64,000 bases of DNA. Origin: a virus. Both the position numbers and the translations under genes were made by a program. Shown here in pieces: positions 52,340 through 61,553 of this stretch. Below the pieces are notes generated by a model. The model had not been told where the DNA came from. It saw only the letters and a program-made list of their open reading frames with translations, and made no database searches. How positions within the stretch are numbered: the stretch's first letter is position 1; every line of letters starts with the position of its first letter. The DNA lies in the IMG/VR virus record IMGVR_UViG_3300018080_000129, positions 1-64,000 of that record; one strand, written 5' to 3'.

Positions 52340-52648
52340 CTAATCTATTGAATCTACAGAACCTCTTCGGGTTTTGCACTCTGCTGTTACAACCAGCAGC
52401 TTATCTGTCGTTATCTTCCAGCCGCATTTGGGACAGATGTAGATTTTGTTCTTGCGCGTATAGGGCTGCAAATCCATTTCTTTCTTGCATCGGGGACAGT
52501 TCATAACACCAAGCTCATTCTCCGAGCGAGTTGTCCTGTAGATTCTGTCCCGCTCCGCATGATAAACAGCCCTGCGAGTGCGGAGACTGGCAAAACGGCC
52601 ACCAGAAAGCCTGTTGGTAAGTCTCTGAATTATTTCTCTCTCGTTCAT
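52340..52648 (-). CDS. Zinc-ribbon protein (102 aa)
   Basis: ATG 52648 (MNEREIIQRLTNRLSGG). CPRC (about 51-54) and CPKC (about 73-76) form a classic zinc ribbon after a basic helix (RTRRAVYHAERDRIYRT). A nucleic-acid-binding virion or regulatory role is possible. Confidence 0.7.
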   Translation of the reverse strand: MNEREIIQRLTNRLSGGRFASLRTRRAVYHAERDRIYRTTRSENELGVMNCPRCKKEMDLQPYTRKNKIYICPKCGWKITTDKLLVVTAECKTRRGSVDSID

Positions 52649-52655
52649 AAAGTCA

Positions 52656-53738
52656 TCAGCCAATATCTTCTGGCGGGTAGTCAAGAGCCTGCTTCACAGT
52701 AGAAAAGAACTCACTTACTTGGCTTACCGGCCCTTTTTTACTTTCGAATTGACCGAATTCTCCCTTGAATTCACCTGACTTCATTTTATCCATAAAACCT
52801 TTTATCTTCGATGTCCAAGGTGCCTTAACGTTCTTGAGGGCCTCGCCAAATTTCTCGAAATTCTTCTTTGTGGGAGACATCTTGGAAATACTCAAAAGCT
52901 TCTTGACATTCGGGTCTTTGTCTACTGTCGCATGTTCTTTCTTACGATGACCAAGAATGCTATCAAAGAAATCATCAGAAGCATCACTGAATTTTTCCTT
53001 CTTTTCAGGAGCCTTCTTTTCTTTTACCTTTTCCTTGACCTTCTCTTTCACCTTCTCCTTGGTCTCTCCCTCTCCTTTTGCGGGAGCTTCTGTCTTCCTG
53101 AACTTCGGCTTTATCTGAGTGCCAGGATGTTCCTTCTTGTATTTCTTCCACTCCTCTTGAGACCACTCATAATCAGGACTGTGCTCCTTCTGAGCATCCC
53201 TTCGGCTCTTCAAAGTTGCGAAACAAGAGCCTGTCTTGGGTTCCTGAACTCCAGCCTCTTCATAACTCTCATCATGCAGGTCATCTGCTAAATCCTGCAT
53301 GATGGAAAAGCCGCCGCCTCTCGGCTCATCCATTCCATGTGTCTCAGGGTCTCCCACATACTCATCCGTTGGAGCACCTTCTTCTTTTTCCTCCGTAGCC
53401 GCCAAAAACTTGCGTCCTCGGCCTGCCATGCGACGATTTCTGTAACCGTAAGTATCTTCAGTTCCGGCAGTCAATCTCTCTTGCAATTCCTTTCTAATTT
53501 CATCTTCGATGTCCAAGGCCAAAAGAACTTCTTCGGGGTCATGTTGTACGACAGGCCCGCCTCCCCACGCAACATAAACCTTGTTCTCTTTCGGTTCGAT
53601 TCTCCTGACGATTCCGTAGAAACTCGAATCGCCTTTGGAGGAAGCGACGAAAGGCTTTACTATATCATCTACTCTAAACGAGTAAATGATGCCAGAAGCC
53701 TCAGAACGAGAGTAACTGCTTCCTCGACGTATTCTCAT
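52656..53738 (-). CDS. Charged virion-type protein (360 aa)
   Basis: ATG 53738 (MRIRRGSSYSRSEASGI) after AAGGAGAAGG. N-terminal domain with a beta core (IIYSFRVDDIVKPF, FYGIVRRIEPKENKVYVAWGG), then a low-complexity Lys/Glu segment with KEKVKEKVKEKVKEK repeats and the EWKKYKKEHP motif shared with 23601-24434. The C-terminal 90 residues are helical. Position suggests a head protein. Confidence 0.65.
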   Translation of the reverse strand: MRIRRGSSYSRSEASGIIYSFRVDDIVKPFVASSKGDSSFYGIVRRIEPKENKVYVAWGGGPVVQHDPEEVLLALDIEDEIRKELQERLTAGTEDTYGYRNRRMAGRGRKFLAATEEKEEGAPTDEYVGDPETHGMDEPRGGGFSIMQDLADDLHDESYEEAGVQEPKTGSCFATLKSRRDAQKEHSPDYEWSQEEWKKYKKEHPGTQIKPKFRKTEAPAKGEGETKEKVKEKVKEKVKEKKAPEKKEKFSDASDDFFDSILGHRKKEHATVDKDPNVKKLLSISKMSPTKKNFEKFGEALKNVKAPWTSKIKGFMDKMKSGEFKGEFGQFESKKGPVSQVSEFFSTVKQALDYPPEDIG

Positions 53739-53768
53739 TTTCCTTCTCCTTGACAAATGCTTTCATAC

Positions 53769-53797
53769 CATATAAGGCATTTATCAAAAAATTATCA
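53769..53797 (-). promoter_or_regulatory. Phage-type promoter (weaker match)
   Basis: GTGATAATTTTTTGATAAA, then TATATG. It keeps the AATT-T-run core of the family but with a poorer -10. Upstream of 52656-53738. Confidence 0.45.
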
Positions 53798-53801
53798 CTC
53801 C

Positions 53802-54212
53802 TCAGGTAATTTCAACCGGATACTTCAGAACAGGATATTTCCTGTCTGTAATAGCTACATTCCTGATATTCCTCAATGCAAAACTCTTCACATGACGAGC
53901 CTTAACATCCTGAGCGTACAGCATTTTTCTCCTGCCAACCTTGAGCTTCCGATACCTCCAACTCATCGGAGCCACAATGTACTTTTTCAACTCTCCCGTG
54001 GTTGTCTTAACGTACTTGATGATAATCTGTCTTTCCCTGAGAGCCGCTTCGCGTATCGCCAGACGCTTATTGCGCATGGCATAAAGAGTGCCACGAACCT
54101 TTACTGGCCTCGTTCTGACTGGCTTTCTTCGAGCAGCTTTTGCTTCCTGTTGCTTGATGAAATCTGCCCGACTAATTCCTGTCTTGATGAATTCCTTGAT
54201 GTCGCGAGGCAT
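53802..54212 (-). CDS. WYL-like small protein (136 aa)
   Basis: Starts MPRDIKEFIKTGISRADFI. After a basic helix, residues about 60-136 (IIIKYVKTTTGELKKYIVAP, YRKLKVGRRKMLYAQD, SFALRNIRNVAITDRKY, PVEIT) follow the strand order of WYL ligand-sensing domains, without the HTH of cellular WYL regulators. Stand-alone WYL-like proteins occur in other large phages. Function unknown. Confidence 0.6.
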   Translation of the reverse strand: MPRDIKEFIKTGISRADFIKQQEAKAARRKPVRTRPVKVRGTLYAMRNKRLAIREAALRERQIIIKYVKTTTGELKKYIVAPMSWRYRKLKVGRRKMLYAQDVKARHVKSFALRNIRNVAITDRKYPVLKYPVEIT

Positions 54213-54232
54213 CTAAAACCCCATCTCATATT

Positions 54233-54535
54233 CTACGAGTCGTGACGATTTGCGTAAGCAGAAGCCATTGGCATTCCAACCTCCACCAGAATCTCCTCTT
54301 CGTTCATCCGCGTGTTTTCCTGATAATCATTCGCGTTCGGATTGGGAATCATGTCGGCAGTATTGGTAGACCATGATGCGCATTGCGTTCCGACATTCGT
54401 GTTCGGCCAATTATTATCCCAACGCATGAACCAGTAAAGTGCTCGGCAGTAACCTTTGTGAACGCAAGTGGTGCAGCCTTGCCCTTGCGGACGTTTCGTT
54501 GTTCCCGTCTCAGGGTAGGGAAATTCGAAGGTCAT
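54233..54535 (-). CDS. Conserved-type Cys-containing phage protein (100 aa)
   Basis: Starts MTFEFPYPETGTTKRPQGQ. GCTTCVHKGYCRALYWFMRW and GTQCASWS give four Cys that could bind metal. I recall this motif set from other large-phage structural regions, but no function is known. Coupled to the upstream gene by ATGA. Confidence 0.65.
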   Translation of the reverse strand: MTFEFPYPETGTTKRPQGQGCTTCVHKGYCRALYWFMRWDNNWPNTNVGTQCASWSTNTADMIPNPNANDYQENTRMNEEEILVEVGMPMASAYANRHDS

Positions 54536-54783
54536 TCCTCAAACGCCTCCAAAGCCTTGGCTACGTCTGCGATGTAAGGAGCAATTGCTGTCTCCATCAA
54601 ATCCTTGACTTTTTCCAAGGCCTGCTTCTCCAATTCGTTTTCCGGCTTGACAAGAGACAGAGACTCATCAATCGCCAAAACAGATGCGATGATGTTATCG
54701 ACCGCTTCATCGACAATCACAAGCGGTTCTTTCTCCTCCTGCGCCAGTTCCGTCGCAATTTTCTCGGCATTATCTGCATCCAT
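54532..54783 (-). CDS. Acidic helical protein (83 aa)
   Basis: Starts MDADNAEKIATELAQEEKE. Strongly acidic and helical throughout, ending VAKALEAFEE. First gene after a phage-type promoter. Possibly a head-assembly accessory protein; unproven. Confidence 0.65.
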   Translation of the reverse strand: MDADNAEKIATELAQEEKEPLVIVDEAVDNIIASVLAIDESLSLVKPENELEKQALEKVKDLMETAIAPYIADVAKALEAFEE

Positions 54784-54814
54784 AATATTCCCTTTCGTAG
54801 ACTTTCAAGAGCCT

Positions 54815-54846
54815 ACAATATAATGGGAATATAAAAGAATTATCAC
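54815..54846 (-). promoter_or_regulatory. Phage-type promoter
   Basis: TGATAATTCTTTTATATT, then TATATT with TGTAG after it. Directly follows a terminator, so it restarts transcription for the small virion genes. Confidence 0.7.
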
Positions 54847-54874
54847 AAAAAAAGCCCTTGCAAAAGCAAGGGCT
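54847..54874 (-). terminator. Intrinsic terminator after the TerL-portal operon
   Basis: Minus strand AGCCCTTGC, TTTT, GCAAGGGCT, then seven T. A textbook terminator. Confidence 0.95.
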
Positions 54875-54907
54875 ACCGACAAACGACTACACCCGCAACA
54901 CGAGGGG

Positions 54908-55147
54908 CTAATCAGGCCTGTCGTCGGGGTCTTTCTCTGTATCTAAATCCCTATCTTTTGGGGTTTTACGCTTTGTCCTGTACCGTTCCTTGACATCATC
55001 TCTTGGAGGTTTGAATTCAGGTTCGCGGTCTCTGCCTTTGGAAGCTCCTCCCGTGTCGGACATCAGGTCTTTGTCCTTGCGCTTGACCTGAAGCCCTCTG
55101 ACTGCCCAACGGAGAACTTTCGCTACTATCCTTTTTTCATCTACCAT
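54908..55147 (-). CDS. Small highly charged protein (79 aa)
   Basis: Starts MVDEKRIVAKVLRWAVRGL, the shared N-terminal helix, followed by a disordered Lys/Asp/Arg-rich tail (KRKTPKDRDLDTEKDPDDRPD-like). Last gene of the terminase-portal operon. Unknown function. Confidence 0.65.
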   Translation of the reverse strand: MVDEKRIVAKVLRWAVRGLQVKRKDKDLMSDTGGASKGRDREPEFKPPRDDVKERYRTKRKTPKDRDLDTEKDPDDRPD

Positions 55148-55156
55148 GACATGTCC

Positions 55157-57280
55157 TTAGCTGAATGCAACGTCTTCTGTTTCCTCATCCACTTCTTCTT
55201 CTGCTGGCTTTTCTTCTTCGGCGGCTGATTCTTCCTCCTCTTCTGGAGGCGTCTCTTCCTTACTTTCTTCTTCGGCGGCTGCTTCTTCGCCTTCTCCTTC
55301 AGCCGGAGCCTGCTCACTCATTTTCTCTTCAATAGCTTGGTCAATTTGTTCATCTGTGGCATCTTCAGGAAGTTCCTCGGCGACTTCTTCGGCTATTTGT
55401 TCCTCATCTGCTGCCGGTTCTTCACCAAAGCCTCCACCGAAACCGCCTCCCATACCTTCTTCTCCCTCAGCAGCTTTGAGTTCCAGCTTGAGATACTTGG
55501 CTGTCTTCTCAACAAGATTACTGCGTTCGCCAAGCTGTGCGCCAACCGCGTCATTCATGGTTTCAACGGCACGATTGAAAGTCGGGTCTTTGACGGTGAA
55601 CAAGTCGTCATAAATCTGGTCATGGATGGCTTCGGTATTGAGATTGAACAACTCATAGATGATGTCGATGGGCAAACTGCCCTTCTGGTAAAGCTGGAAG
55701 AGACTGTCAAAGACTTCCTGATTGTCCCTGATGGTGAGCCTGTTGAACCCAAGCTTCGGATACCAATACTGCTTGATTCCATTGGCGTCTTCCTCATACC
55801 AACCCTTCTTCTCGGCAACAGGCTCGAAGAGATATTTCTCCACAAATCGCTGTAACTGTTCGCGGGTAATCAGGAACATCGTGTTCAGGATTTCCACGGT
55901 AATCTTGTTGCCGCTAAACGTTCCTTCTCCCGTCAGCAATTCCCGCGTTACCCCCAAAGCGGCAAAAACCTGATTCTCGATATTCTCGTATTCGGCAGAA
56001 AGGTCGAGCAGTCTTCCTTCCGCGCCGATTTGTTCCCAATCCCACTCATAGTTCGTAACAATGGAATAATCAGGGTCAAGATAGGAGAGGTCAAGCTGTG
56101 CTCTCAAATCATCAAGCTGGTCGTTCGTCAGCAGCGGAGCCTGCACCTTGTTTTTTGGCGTCATGTTTCGACTCGCCAAGCTCAACTGCGTATAACGATA
56201 ATGCTCCTTCTGAAGCATCGGAACCAGAATTCTTTCAAGAACAGAAGCTCCTAAATCAAGATAAGGAGAACGTCTACGGCCCATGTGATAGACATACGAA
56301 CCAGTAGAAGGGTCGCTGTCCATGACAATACAGCCATGCTTTCTGACCATATCCTTAATCTCTTTTGGGATATGCTCCACAATCTCCGAATAAATGCTGT
56401 TATCGCTGCAAAGGTCTGGATAGCCCTGTCCATTGAAATAATTCTGAATAAGCTGAATAAGTCGTTCCGGTCTGTATTCCACTCTTGCAATTTCAGAGAA
56501 CGGGTACTGAAAAATATCGACTTCTTCAGGCGGCAAAATGGTAATCTTCGACCACATTTCCATCTTGTCGTCCCACTCAATAAAAGCAAATACGTTTCCA
56601 ATCATGTTGTGTTCCCACAACATTTCCTGCAAGCGCGAAAAAAGGTCAATCCGGTCAACCATGTACCGATAGAAATCGTAAATCTGTTGCTTCTTTTTCT
56701 TGCCAATCTTTTCAAGCTTGGGCATATTGAGTGTAATTCTGCTCATCGGCAGGTCAGTCAAAAGCTCCAATGCTCTTCCCACATAAGCGTCAGAACGTGC
56801 CCAATAACGATACCATGAATACTTCTCTTTCAGCGTGACAGGCCAGTACAACACGCCTCCATTTTGCTGATTCATCATCACAAAATAGGGAGGAATATCA
56901 GCCGTGCCTGAAGTCTGATTCAAACCATCTGCATAAGAGGTTCTGTAAGAAGACAAGTAGCCGGTCTGATTATAGCTGGAAAGAGGAGCATTCTGCAACA
57001 TCATGCCTGCGCTTCTCTGCCTGAATCCGAAGCCGCCTGCTCCAGTAGTGATAAACTCTTGCTTCCTCGCCATTATTGTTTTTGTTGTATCCACTTTTCC
57101 CGTAGTGACGCGAGGCCTCTTGACGCCGCCCTTTATAATATCGTTTTGCGTAACAGGCATACGTTGAATAGAAGCCGTTCTCTGACGTTGAACAGGAGCC
57201 GTTTTCTGCCGTTGAACGGAAGCCGTTTTCCGACGGCCTTTCGCAGAAGACTTCTTTTGAGCCGCTTTCTTCTTAGCCAT
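55157..57280 (-). CDS. Portal protein (707 aa)
   Basis: ATG 57280 (MAKKKAAQKKSSAKGRRK) is taken. The first 60 residues are very basic with repeated VQRQ(K/R)TA units. Portal core: YSWYRYWARSDAYVGRALEL (wing), WDDKMEMWSKITILPPEEVD, then the clip/stem (LGASVLERILVPMLQKEHYR) and crown helices. The last 110 residues are Glu/Ala/Pro-rich and probably disordered. It is the ring at the DNA entry vertex, next to TerL as expected. Confidence 0.92.
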   Translation of the reverse strand: MAKKKAAQKKSSAKGRRKTASVQRQKTAPVQRQRTASIQRMPVTQNDIIKGGVKRPRVTTGKVDTTKTIMARKQEFITTGAGGFGFRQRSAGMMLQNAPLSSYNQTGYLSSYRTSYADGLNQTSGTADIPPYFVMMNQQNGGVLYWPVTLKEKYSWYRYWARSDAYVGRALELLTDLPMSRITLNMPKLEKIGKKKKQQIYDFYRYMVDRIDLFSRLQEMLWEHNMIGNVFAFIEWDDKMEMWSKITILPPEEVDIFQYPFSEIARVEYRPERLIQLIQNYFNGQGYPDLCSDNSIYSEIVEHIPKEIKDMVRKHGCIVMDSDPSTGSYVYHMGRRRSPYLDLGASVLERILVPMLQKEHYRYTQLSLASRNMTPKNKVQAPLLTNDQLDDLRAQLDLSYLDPDYSIVTNYEWDWEQIGAEGRLLDLSAEYENIENQVFAALGVTRELLTGEGTFSGNKITVEILNTMFLITREQLQRFVEKYLFEPVAEKKGWYEEDANGIKQYWYPKLGFNRLTIRDNQEVFDSLFQLYQKGSLPIDIIYELFNLNTEAIHDQIYDDLFTVKDPTFNRAVETMNDAVGAQLGERSNLVEKTAKYLKLELKAAEGEEGMGGGFGGGFGEEPAADEEQIAEEVAEELPEDATDEQIDQAIEEKMSEQAPAEGEGEEAAAEEESKEETPPEEEEESAAEEEKPAEEEVDEETEDVAFS

Positions 57281-57746
57281 TATCAAATCCTTCGTATTGT
57301 TCAACGTGTCTGCTGTTCAGCTTCGTTTCCAGAAGACCCCTATGAAAGGCCATCATCATGCGTTCAAGCCGCCCTATTCGCGTTCTGACATAGGGATGCT
57401 CTTTGAACTCCGTTTTTATCTTCTCGGTCTCCTGAGCCAACTTGACAACGCCTTGCGCCATTTCGTCCAGACGCTTATTGAGAGAAAGGGCCAGTTCCAT
57501 TTTCTTTTTTAGCTCTTCTTCTTTTTGTTGCTCTTCCGCAGCCTTTTTCCTACTTTTCTTTTTTGACTTCTTTTTGGTTTTTTGTTTTTCTTGTAGTTGT
57601 TTGGCAAGTTCCATCCTTCTTTTGGCTTGCTCGTTGGCAATCAAAATAGGATGACCAGGAGGCAAATCAGGCTCTTTCTTCTCGTTCTCGGCCAGCATTT
57701 CCTCCGCTTGCTTGATGCTCTTGAGCAAATTAACGTCTACTTTCAT
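57273..57746 (-). CDS. Coiled-coil protein (157 aa)
   Basis: Starts MKVDVNLLKSIKQAEEML. Residues about 40-115 form a Lys/Glu coiled coil with a poly-Lys/Ser patch (KTKKKSKKKSRKK). The C-terminus (RIGRLERMMMAFHRGLLE) is helical. Between portal and the next structural gene; possibly portal-associated. Confidence 0.65.
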   Translation of the reverse strand: MKVDVNLLKSIKQAEEMLAENEKKEPDLPPGHPILIANEQAKRRMELAKQLQEKQKTKKKSKKKSRKKAAEEQQKEEELKKKMELALSLNKRLDEMAQGVVKLAQETEKIKTEFKEHPYVRTRIGRLERMMMAFHRGLLETKLNSRHVEQYEGFDNG

Positions 57747-57767
57747 TCGACTATTCCCTTCATATTA

Positions 57768-58379
57768 TCATGTCACTGCCGCACAGCAAATGATGTAGTT
57801 TCCTTCGTCATCCGAGGAATATCGAGCGACAACGTAATTTGTCCATGTATGGCTCACGGTTTCCTTTTCTGAAGTCAAAAGACCATTCTCGCTTACGTAG
57901 AGTTTATCTCCCGGATTATAGACTAATGCGGCTCCAGTCCCAGGATTATGTCTCTCTTGCTTATTATACACTTCAAAGACATAAAACTTGAAAAAACCTG
58001 TAGGAGGCACACACATCGTACAGACGCGACTGCCTATCTTTTGAACAAGACCCTGCTGGTCAAACTCCAAAGACAAGCCCGCGTCCATACCTGTCCAATC
58101 AAAATGAAAATCTCCTCCCGCCCTTTGAAGCTTATCCAACCTCCACATATCGCTCTGAAGTTCTATAGCCTGCTTATGTTGCGGGCCATAAAGCAAGAAA
58201 CCCGCAATCACACCCGTTCCATCGCTTCTTTCGACAGATGCAATGACACCTGTAAAAGTGGGAGCAGTAGAGGAATATTTCACCCATGTTCCTGCAAGCC
58301 ATCCTTGCGCAAAATCGCTTCCGACAGGCTCAACGGGTATATCCTCACCGGACTTGAGAAGATAAACTTGGTCGCCCAT
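57768..58379 (-). CDS. Probable structural protein (203 aa)
   Basis: Starts MGDQVYLLKSGEDIPVEPV. Beta-rich with GTGAALVYNPGDKLYVSENG and LLTSEKETVSHTW, sharing the GxKLYxSxxGxLTxE pattern with the decoration candidate at 44559-45053. Ends one base before TerL begins. A head-surface or connector protein is plausible. Confidence 0.6.
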   Translation of the reverse strand: MGDQVYLLKSGEDIPVEPVGSDFAQGWLAGTWVKYSSTAPTFTGVIASVERSDGTGVIAGFLLYGPQHKQAIELQSDMWRLDKLQRAGGDFHFDWTGMDAGLSLEFDQQGLVQKIGSRVCTMCVPPTGFFKFYVFEVYNKQERHNPGTGAALVYNPGDKLYVSENGLLTSEKETVSHTWTNYVVARYSSDDEGNYIICCAAVT

Positions 58380-61300
58380 TTATCTGCTAATCCTAACTCT
58401 GCTTCTTGCCAAATGTTTGATTTTATCGGGAATCTTTCTCTTCTCGATTTCTCCATGTTTTCTCATCCTGTCCATTCGGAAAGTGCTCATGGTCGCGTTT
58501 TTAGCCGTCGCACCCATGCCACCATACGTCGAGCCATCCCTGCTGATTCCCAAGCTGACGTACTCAGGCCTTTCTCTTGTGGTGTTGTAGACTTCATAGA
58601 CGGCTCTGACAAAAGCATCCGATATATCGTCATGTGCTCCCCGCTTGTTGGGAGCGCGAACGAGAATTTTGTTTCGACTTTTTTTCTCTGCTTCCAGAGA
58701 GAGCAATTCTGGAACCAGAACAGGATGGTCAAATAGTTCAACCAGACCATCCATGTAAAGCATTTTGACAATCTGGTACATGTCATTGTTCAGCTTGTCC
58801 GTCACGCTCTCCATGCGGAATTGCTTCAAATTCATATTGTGAAGAATCTCAAGCAAACTGTAGCCGTTCCACTGGTCGAACCAACCGCTCTTGCAGGGCC
58901 ACCATTTGCAAAGCTCTTGAATCTCTTTGGCAACTTCCTCGACGCTCAGAATGTCCCTGTTGGACATCCTGCCACAATCTTTGTAGAGAGTTCTTTCGCT
59001 GTCCCAAACATCCGAAGAGGCCGAGTAAAAAACCTCCGCATAGTCTAAAATGACTTTCTTGCTTTTCCTGTCTCGATGAACGATGGTGATTGCCGTGCCG
59101 TCATTCTTCAATCCCATGTCAATGCCCATGAAATATTCTGTACCCGGCACTCCTCTGGTGGGAGGGTTCTTGATAGTGATGCACTTCCTGAAAGCATCCT
59201 CGTCCTCAATCCAAGCAACAATGTTATCGCTGAATTCGCCGCCATACTCGCACATGAACTGATGATTATTTCGCCTTCTCTCGGTCTTCAACAATACGGA
59301 ATCGACCTCTGGATTCATCAGAGCCGAGTAAAATTTCATCATCAGTGTGACATCTGTCTCTTCATAGCTTTGAACGTATCTATCCCAAAACGCGCCATAT
59401 TTCGCGTAAGGAGAAGAAATGCAGATAACCTTGCCGTCCTGCCTGAAAGTAGCCGTAGAAGGCGTCAAAGCCTTGTAAATCTCCTGCCCCGAAAACCGCC
59501 CCGCGTTGCTAATGAAGAACGCCATCTCGTCCATGATAACACAAATGGCGTTATGACCACGTAAACCATTGGAAGCGCAGCCTCCAGCAATGGCAACAAG
59601 GCTGGCTGGCTTCTTAGCTTTAGTTGATTTCAGGTCGGCATCTGTTTGCAGATTGAAATACTGCTGCGTAGCGTTTTTGATACGCCCTCTAAAAAAGCTG
59701 CAAGATGTAGCTGCATTTTGAGCCATACCAAAAAGAATCTGCGCCTGCTCATCCGTAGGAGCGACATTCATCACGGCAATTTTGCTTTCAGGCTGGAAAC
59801 CATAGTATTTTGAAGGGTCTCCACGCTTGAGCAGCTTATAAAGCTCATAATCACTAATCCATGAGCAAAGCGAACTATTATGAGACAACAAATCTCCACC
59901 AATAATATGCGTTCCTTTCACGTTCAAATCAATAGTTGGCAGTTCACCCACGTCTTCTATCTTTTTAACCTTGTCCCAATATACATCGGAAGTTCCAAAT
60001 GAGTAAACAAACTTGTCTCCTAAATTCTGTCCGTACATCGCCACTTTTCTTCTACTCGGTGAATATCCAAGTCTCAACTTTTCCTGCTGATAATGTCCAT
60101 GAAAACCATGCACATCGGCATTCGTTAAGCCTTTTCTTTTTTGAACTTTCTTGATATATTTCCATATTCCTCTTGGCACTGAAAAAAACTCATTCTTAGA
60201 TAACACACGCTTGGAAACAACAGAAAGAACCTTCTGCAAAGCCTTCTCTTTCGTGTAAATACCAATCTCTCGCGCAAAGGTGATTATTGAATCAGAAGAT
60301 TGAATCTCCAAAAAATAACTGTCGAAACTCTTACCATTGCACTTGGTCTTTTTCGGTCTGAGTATAGAATGAATTCCAAATTTCAAAAGCAAATGCCTGA
60401 CATCATCTATGAGCCGGTATGAAGATGAACAATAACCTACACTGACTTTTGAAAGAGAATGACTCTTCCGAGCAACTTTTTCCACGGTAGCCCATCCATC
60501 ACAAGCAAATAAACGCGAAAGAAATGCAGAAATCTCTCCACGACTACCTCTCAAAATACATTTAGGAACTCTTTTCTCCACAGCTTTATGACCATGACAA
60601 TCATGCCTTTTAAGCCATTTTACAAAAAGGTTATCTCTGCTGCCGTCCTGAGCTTTCTTACCTGAATCTTTCACTACCTGATAATGATTGCAGTAGTTTT
60701 TTCTATTGTAAATCTTCAGATGATATTTCGGGAAATTAACAGTAATGAGCTTACCAAATTCCGCAGCCTGTCTCTTACTCGCGCTAACAAATGTTGCCGA
60801 TTCAGTAGTAGCTCCATCTCCCTGTAAATATCCAAGTAATTTTGCTTTGTCGATACCAACATTGCCTTCTCCGAACAAGGAGTTTTCCTTTGCAACCGCT
60901 ATTTTATCGCCAATTTTGACATCAGACAGCTTAACAAATTGAGGTTCTTCCCAATCATCACGCCAAACAAGATAAGGATGATTCAGAGAAGATATTTCCG
61001 CAATGCCTCTCTTTGTTTGAATGCGTCGGCAGGCTCTAATTCCATTGTGCCATATTGAGAAGTCATAGGTAATATTTCGTTTCAGATAACGAGGGTCATA
61101 GGTAATTATTCCAACTCTCTCATTCTTTTGTTTCCTACACAGAAGTTCTCCAAACTCCATAGAACCTTTAGTTGTGGCAACAATATCTTTCTCGTATCGG
61201 CACTTCCCACCGCGCCTGCCCGCTACGAGAATAAGCTGTCTGAAGTTCTTTCCCGACAATTCCGTTGTATTGATTCTGCCTTCATTCCAAAGCCAGTCCA

Positions 61301-61553
61301 AAAACTCGGTTTCAGTGAAACGATAGAGAACCTTGTCATTGACAACATTGGGTACGACAATCGTTTTGTTTTTGTCATCTAACTCCAGACCATAGAATGC
61401 CTTCACAACGAATCCCTGGACTGGACGAGGAGTGACATTCAACCCCCAAGGAGAAGTAATAAAAGTCATCGCATCGACAACATCTTCCGTATTGCCGGAG
61501 AGAAACGACTCGGCAAGCTGTTTCAAGGAATCGTCTTTTTTGGCCGTTACCAT
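58380..61553 (-). CDS. terL: Large terminase subunit with intein in the Walker A loop (1057 aa precursor)
   Basis: Exteins total 615 residues. N-extein ends LILVAGRRGGK, and the C-extein resumes SSLCSWISDYE, together forming the Walker A GRRGGK-S-S. Walker B is ICVIMDEMAFF. The nuclease domain has YFMGIDMGLKNDGT and the late acidic motif AHDDISDAF. It packages DNA through the portal. Precursor splicing is required for ATPase activity because the intein splits the P-loop. The downstream small gene overlaps by one base. Confidence 0.97.
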   Translation of the reverse strand: MVTAKKDDSLKQLAESFLSGNTEDVVDAMTFITSPWGLNVTPRPVQGFVVKAFYGLELDDKNKTIVVPNVVNDKVLYRFTETEFLDWLWNEGRINTTELSGKNFRQLILVAGRRGGKCRYEKDIVATTKGSMEFGELLCRKQKNERVGIITYDPRYLKRNITYDFSIWHNGIRACRRIQTKRGIAEISSLNHPYLVWRDDWEEPQFVKLSDVKIGDKIAVAKENSLFGEGNVGIDKAKLLGYLQGDGATTESATFVSASKRQAAEFGKLITVNFPKYHLKIYNRKNYCNHYQVVKDSGKKAQDGSRDNLFVKWLKRHDCHGHKAVEKRVPKCILRGSRGEISAFLSRLFACDGWATVEKVARKSHSLSKVSVGYCSSSYRLIDDVRHLLLKFGIHSILRPKKTKCNGKSFDSYFLEIQSSDSIITFAREIGIYTKEKALQKVLSVVSKRVLSKNEFFSVPRGIWKYIKKVQKRKGLTNADVHGFHGHYQQEKLRLGYSPSRRKVAMYGQNLGDKFVYSFGTSDVYWDKVKKIEDVGELPTIDLNVKGTHIIGGDLLSHNSSLCSWISDYELYKLLKRGDPSKYYGFQPESKIAVMNVAPTDEQAQILFGMAQNAATSCSFFRGRIKNATQQYFNLQTDADLKSTKAKKPASLVAIAGGCASNGLRGHNAICVIMDEMAFFISNAGRFSGQEIYKALTPSTATFRQDGKVICISSPYAKYGAFWDRYVQSYEETDVTLMMKFYSALMNPEVDSVLLKTERRRNNHQFMCEYGGEFSDNIVAWIEDEDAFRKCITIKNPPTRGVPGTEYFMGIDMGLKNDGTAITIVHRDRKSKKVILDYAEVFYSASSDVWDSERTLYKDCGRMSNRDILSVEEVAKEIQELCKWWPCKSGWFDQWNGYSLLEILHNMNLKQFRMESVTDKLNNDMYQIVKMLYMDGLVELFDHPVLVPELLSLEAEKKSRNKILVRAPNKRGAHDDISDAFVRAVYEVYNTTRERPEYVSLGISRDGSTYGGMGATAKNATMSTFRMDRMRKHGEIEKRKIPDKIKHLARSRVRISR
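59877..61202 (-). mobile_element. Intein with LAGLIDADG endonuclease in terL
   Basis: 442 residues (118-559). It starts CRYEKDIVATTKGS, has SSLNHPYLVW as block B, LAGLIDADG helices LLGYLQGDGA (239-248) and FLSRLFACDGW (344-354), and ends IIGGDLLSHN before Ser560. The classic His-Asn end and +1 Ser are all present. It sits in the most conserved site of the gene. Confidence 0.96.
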
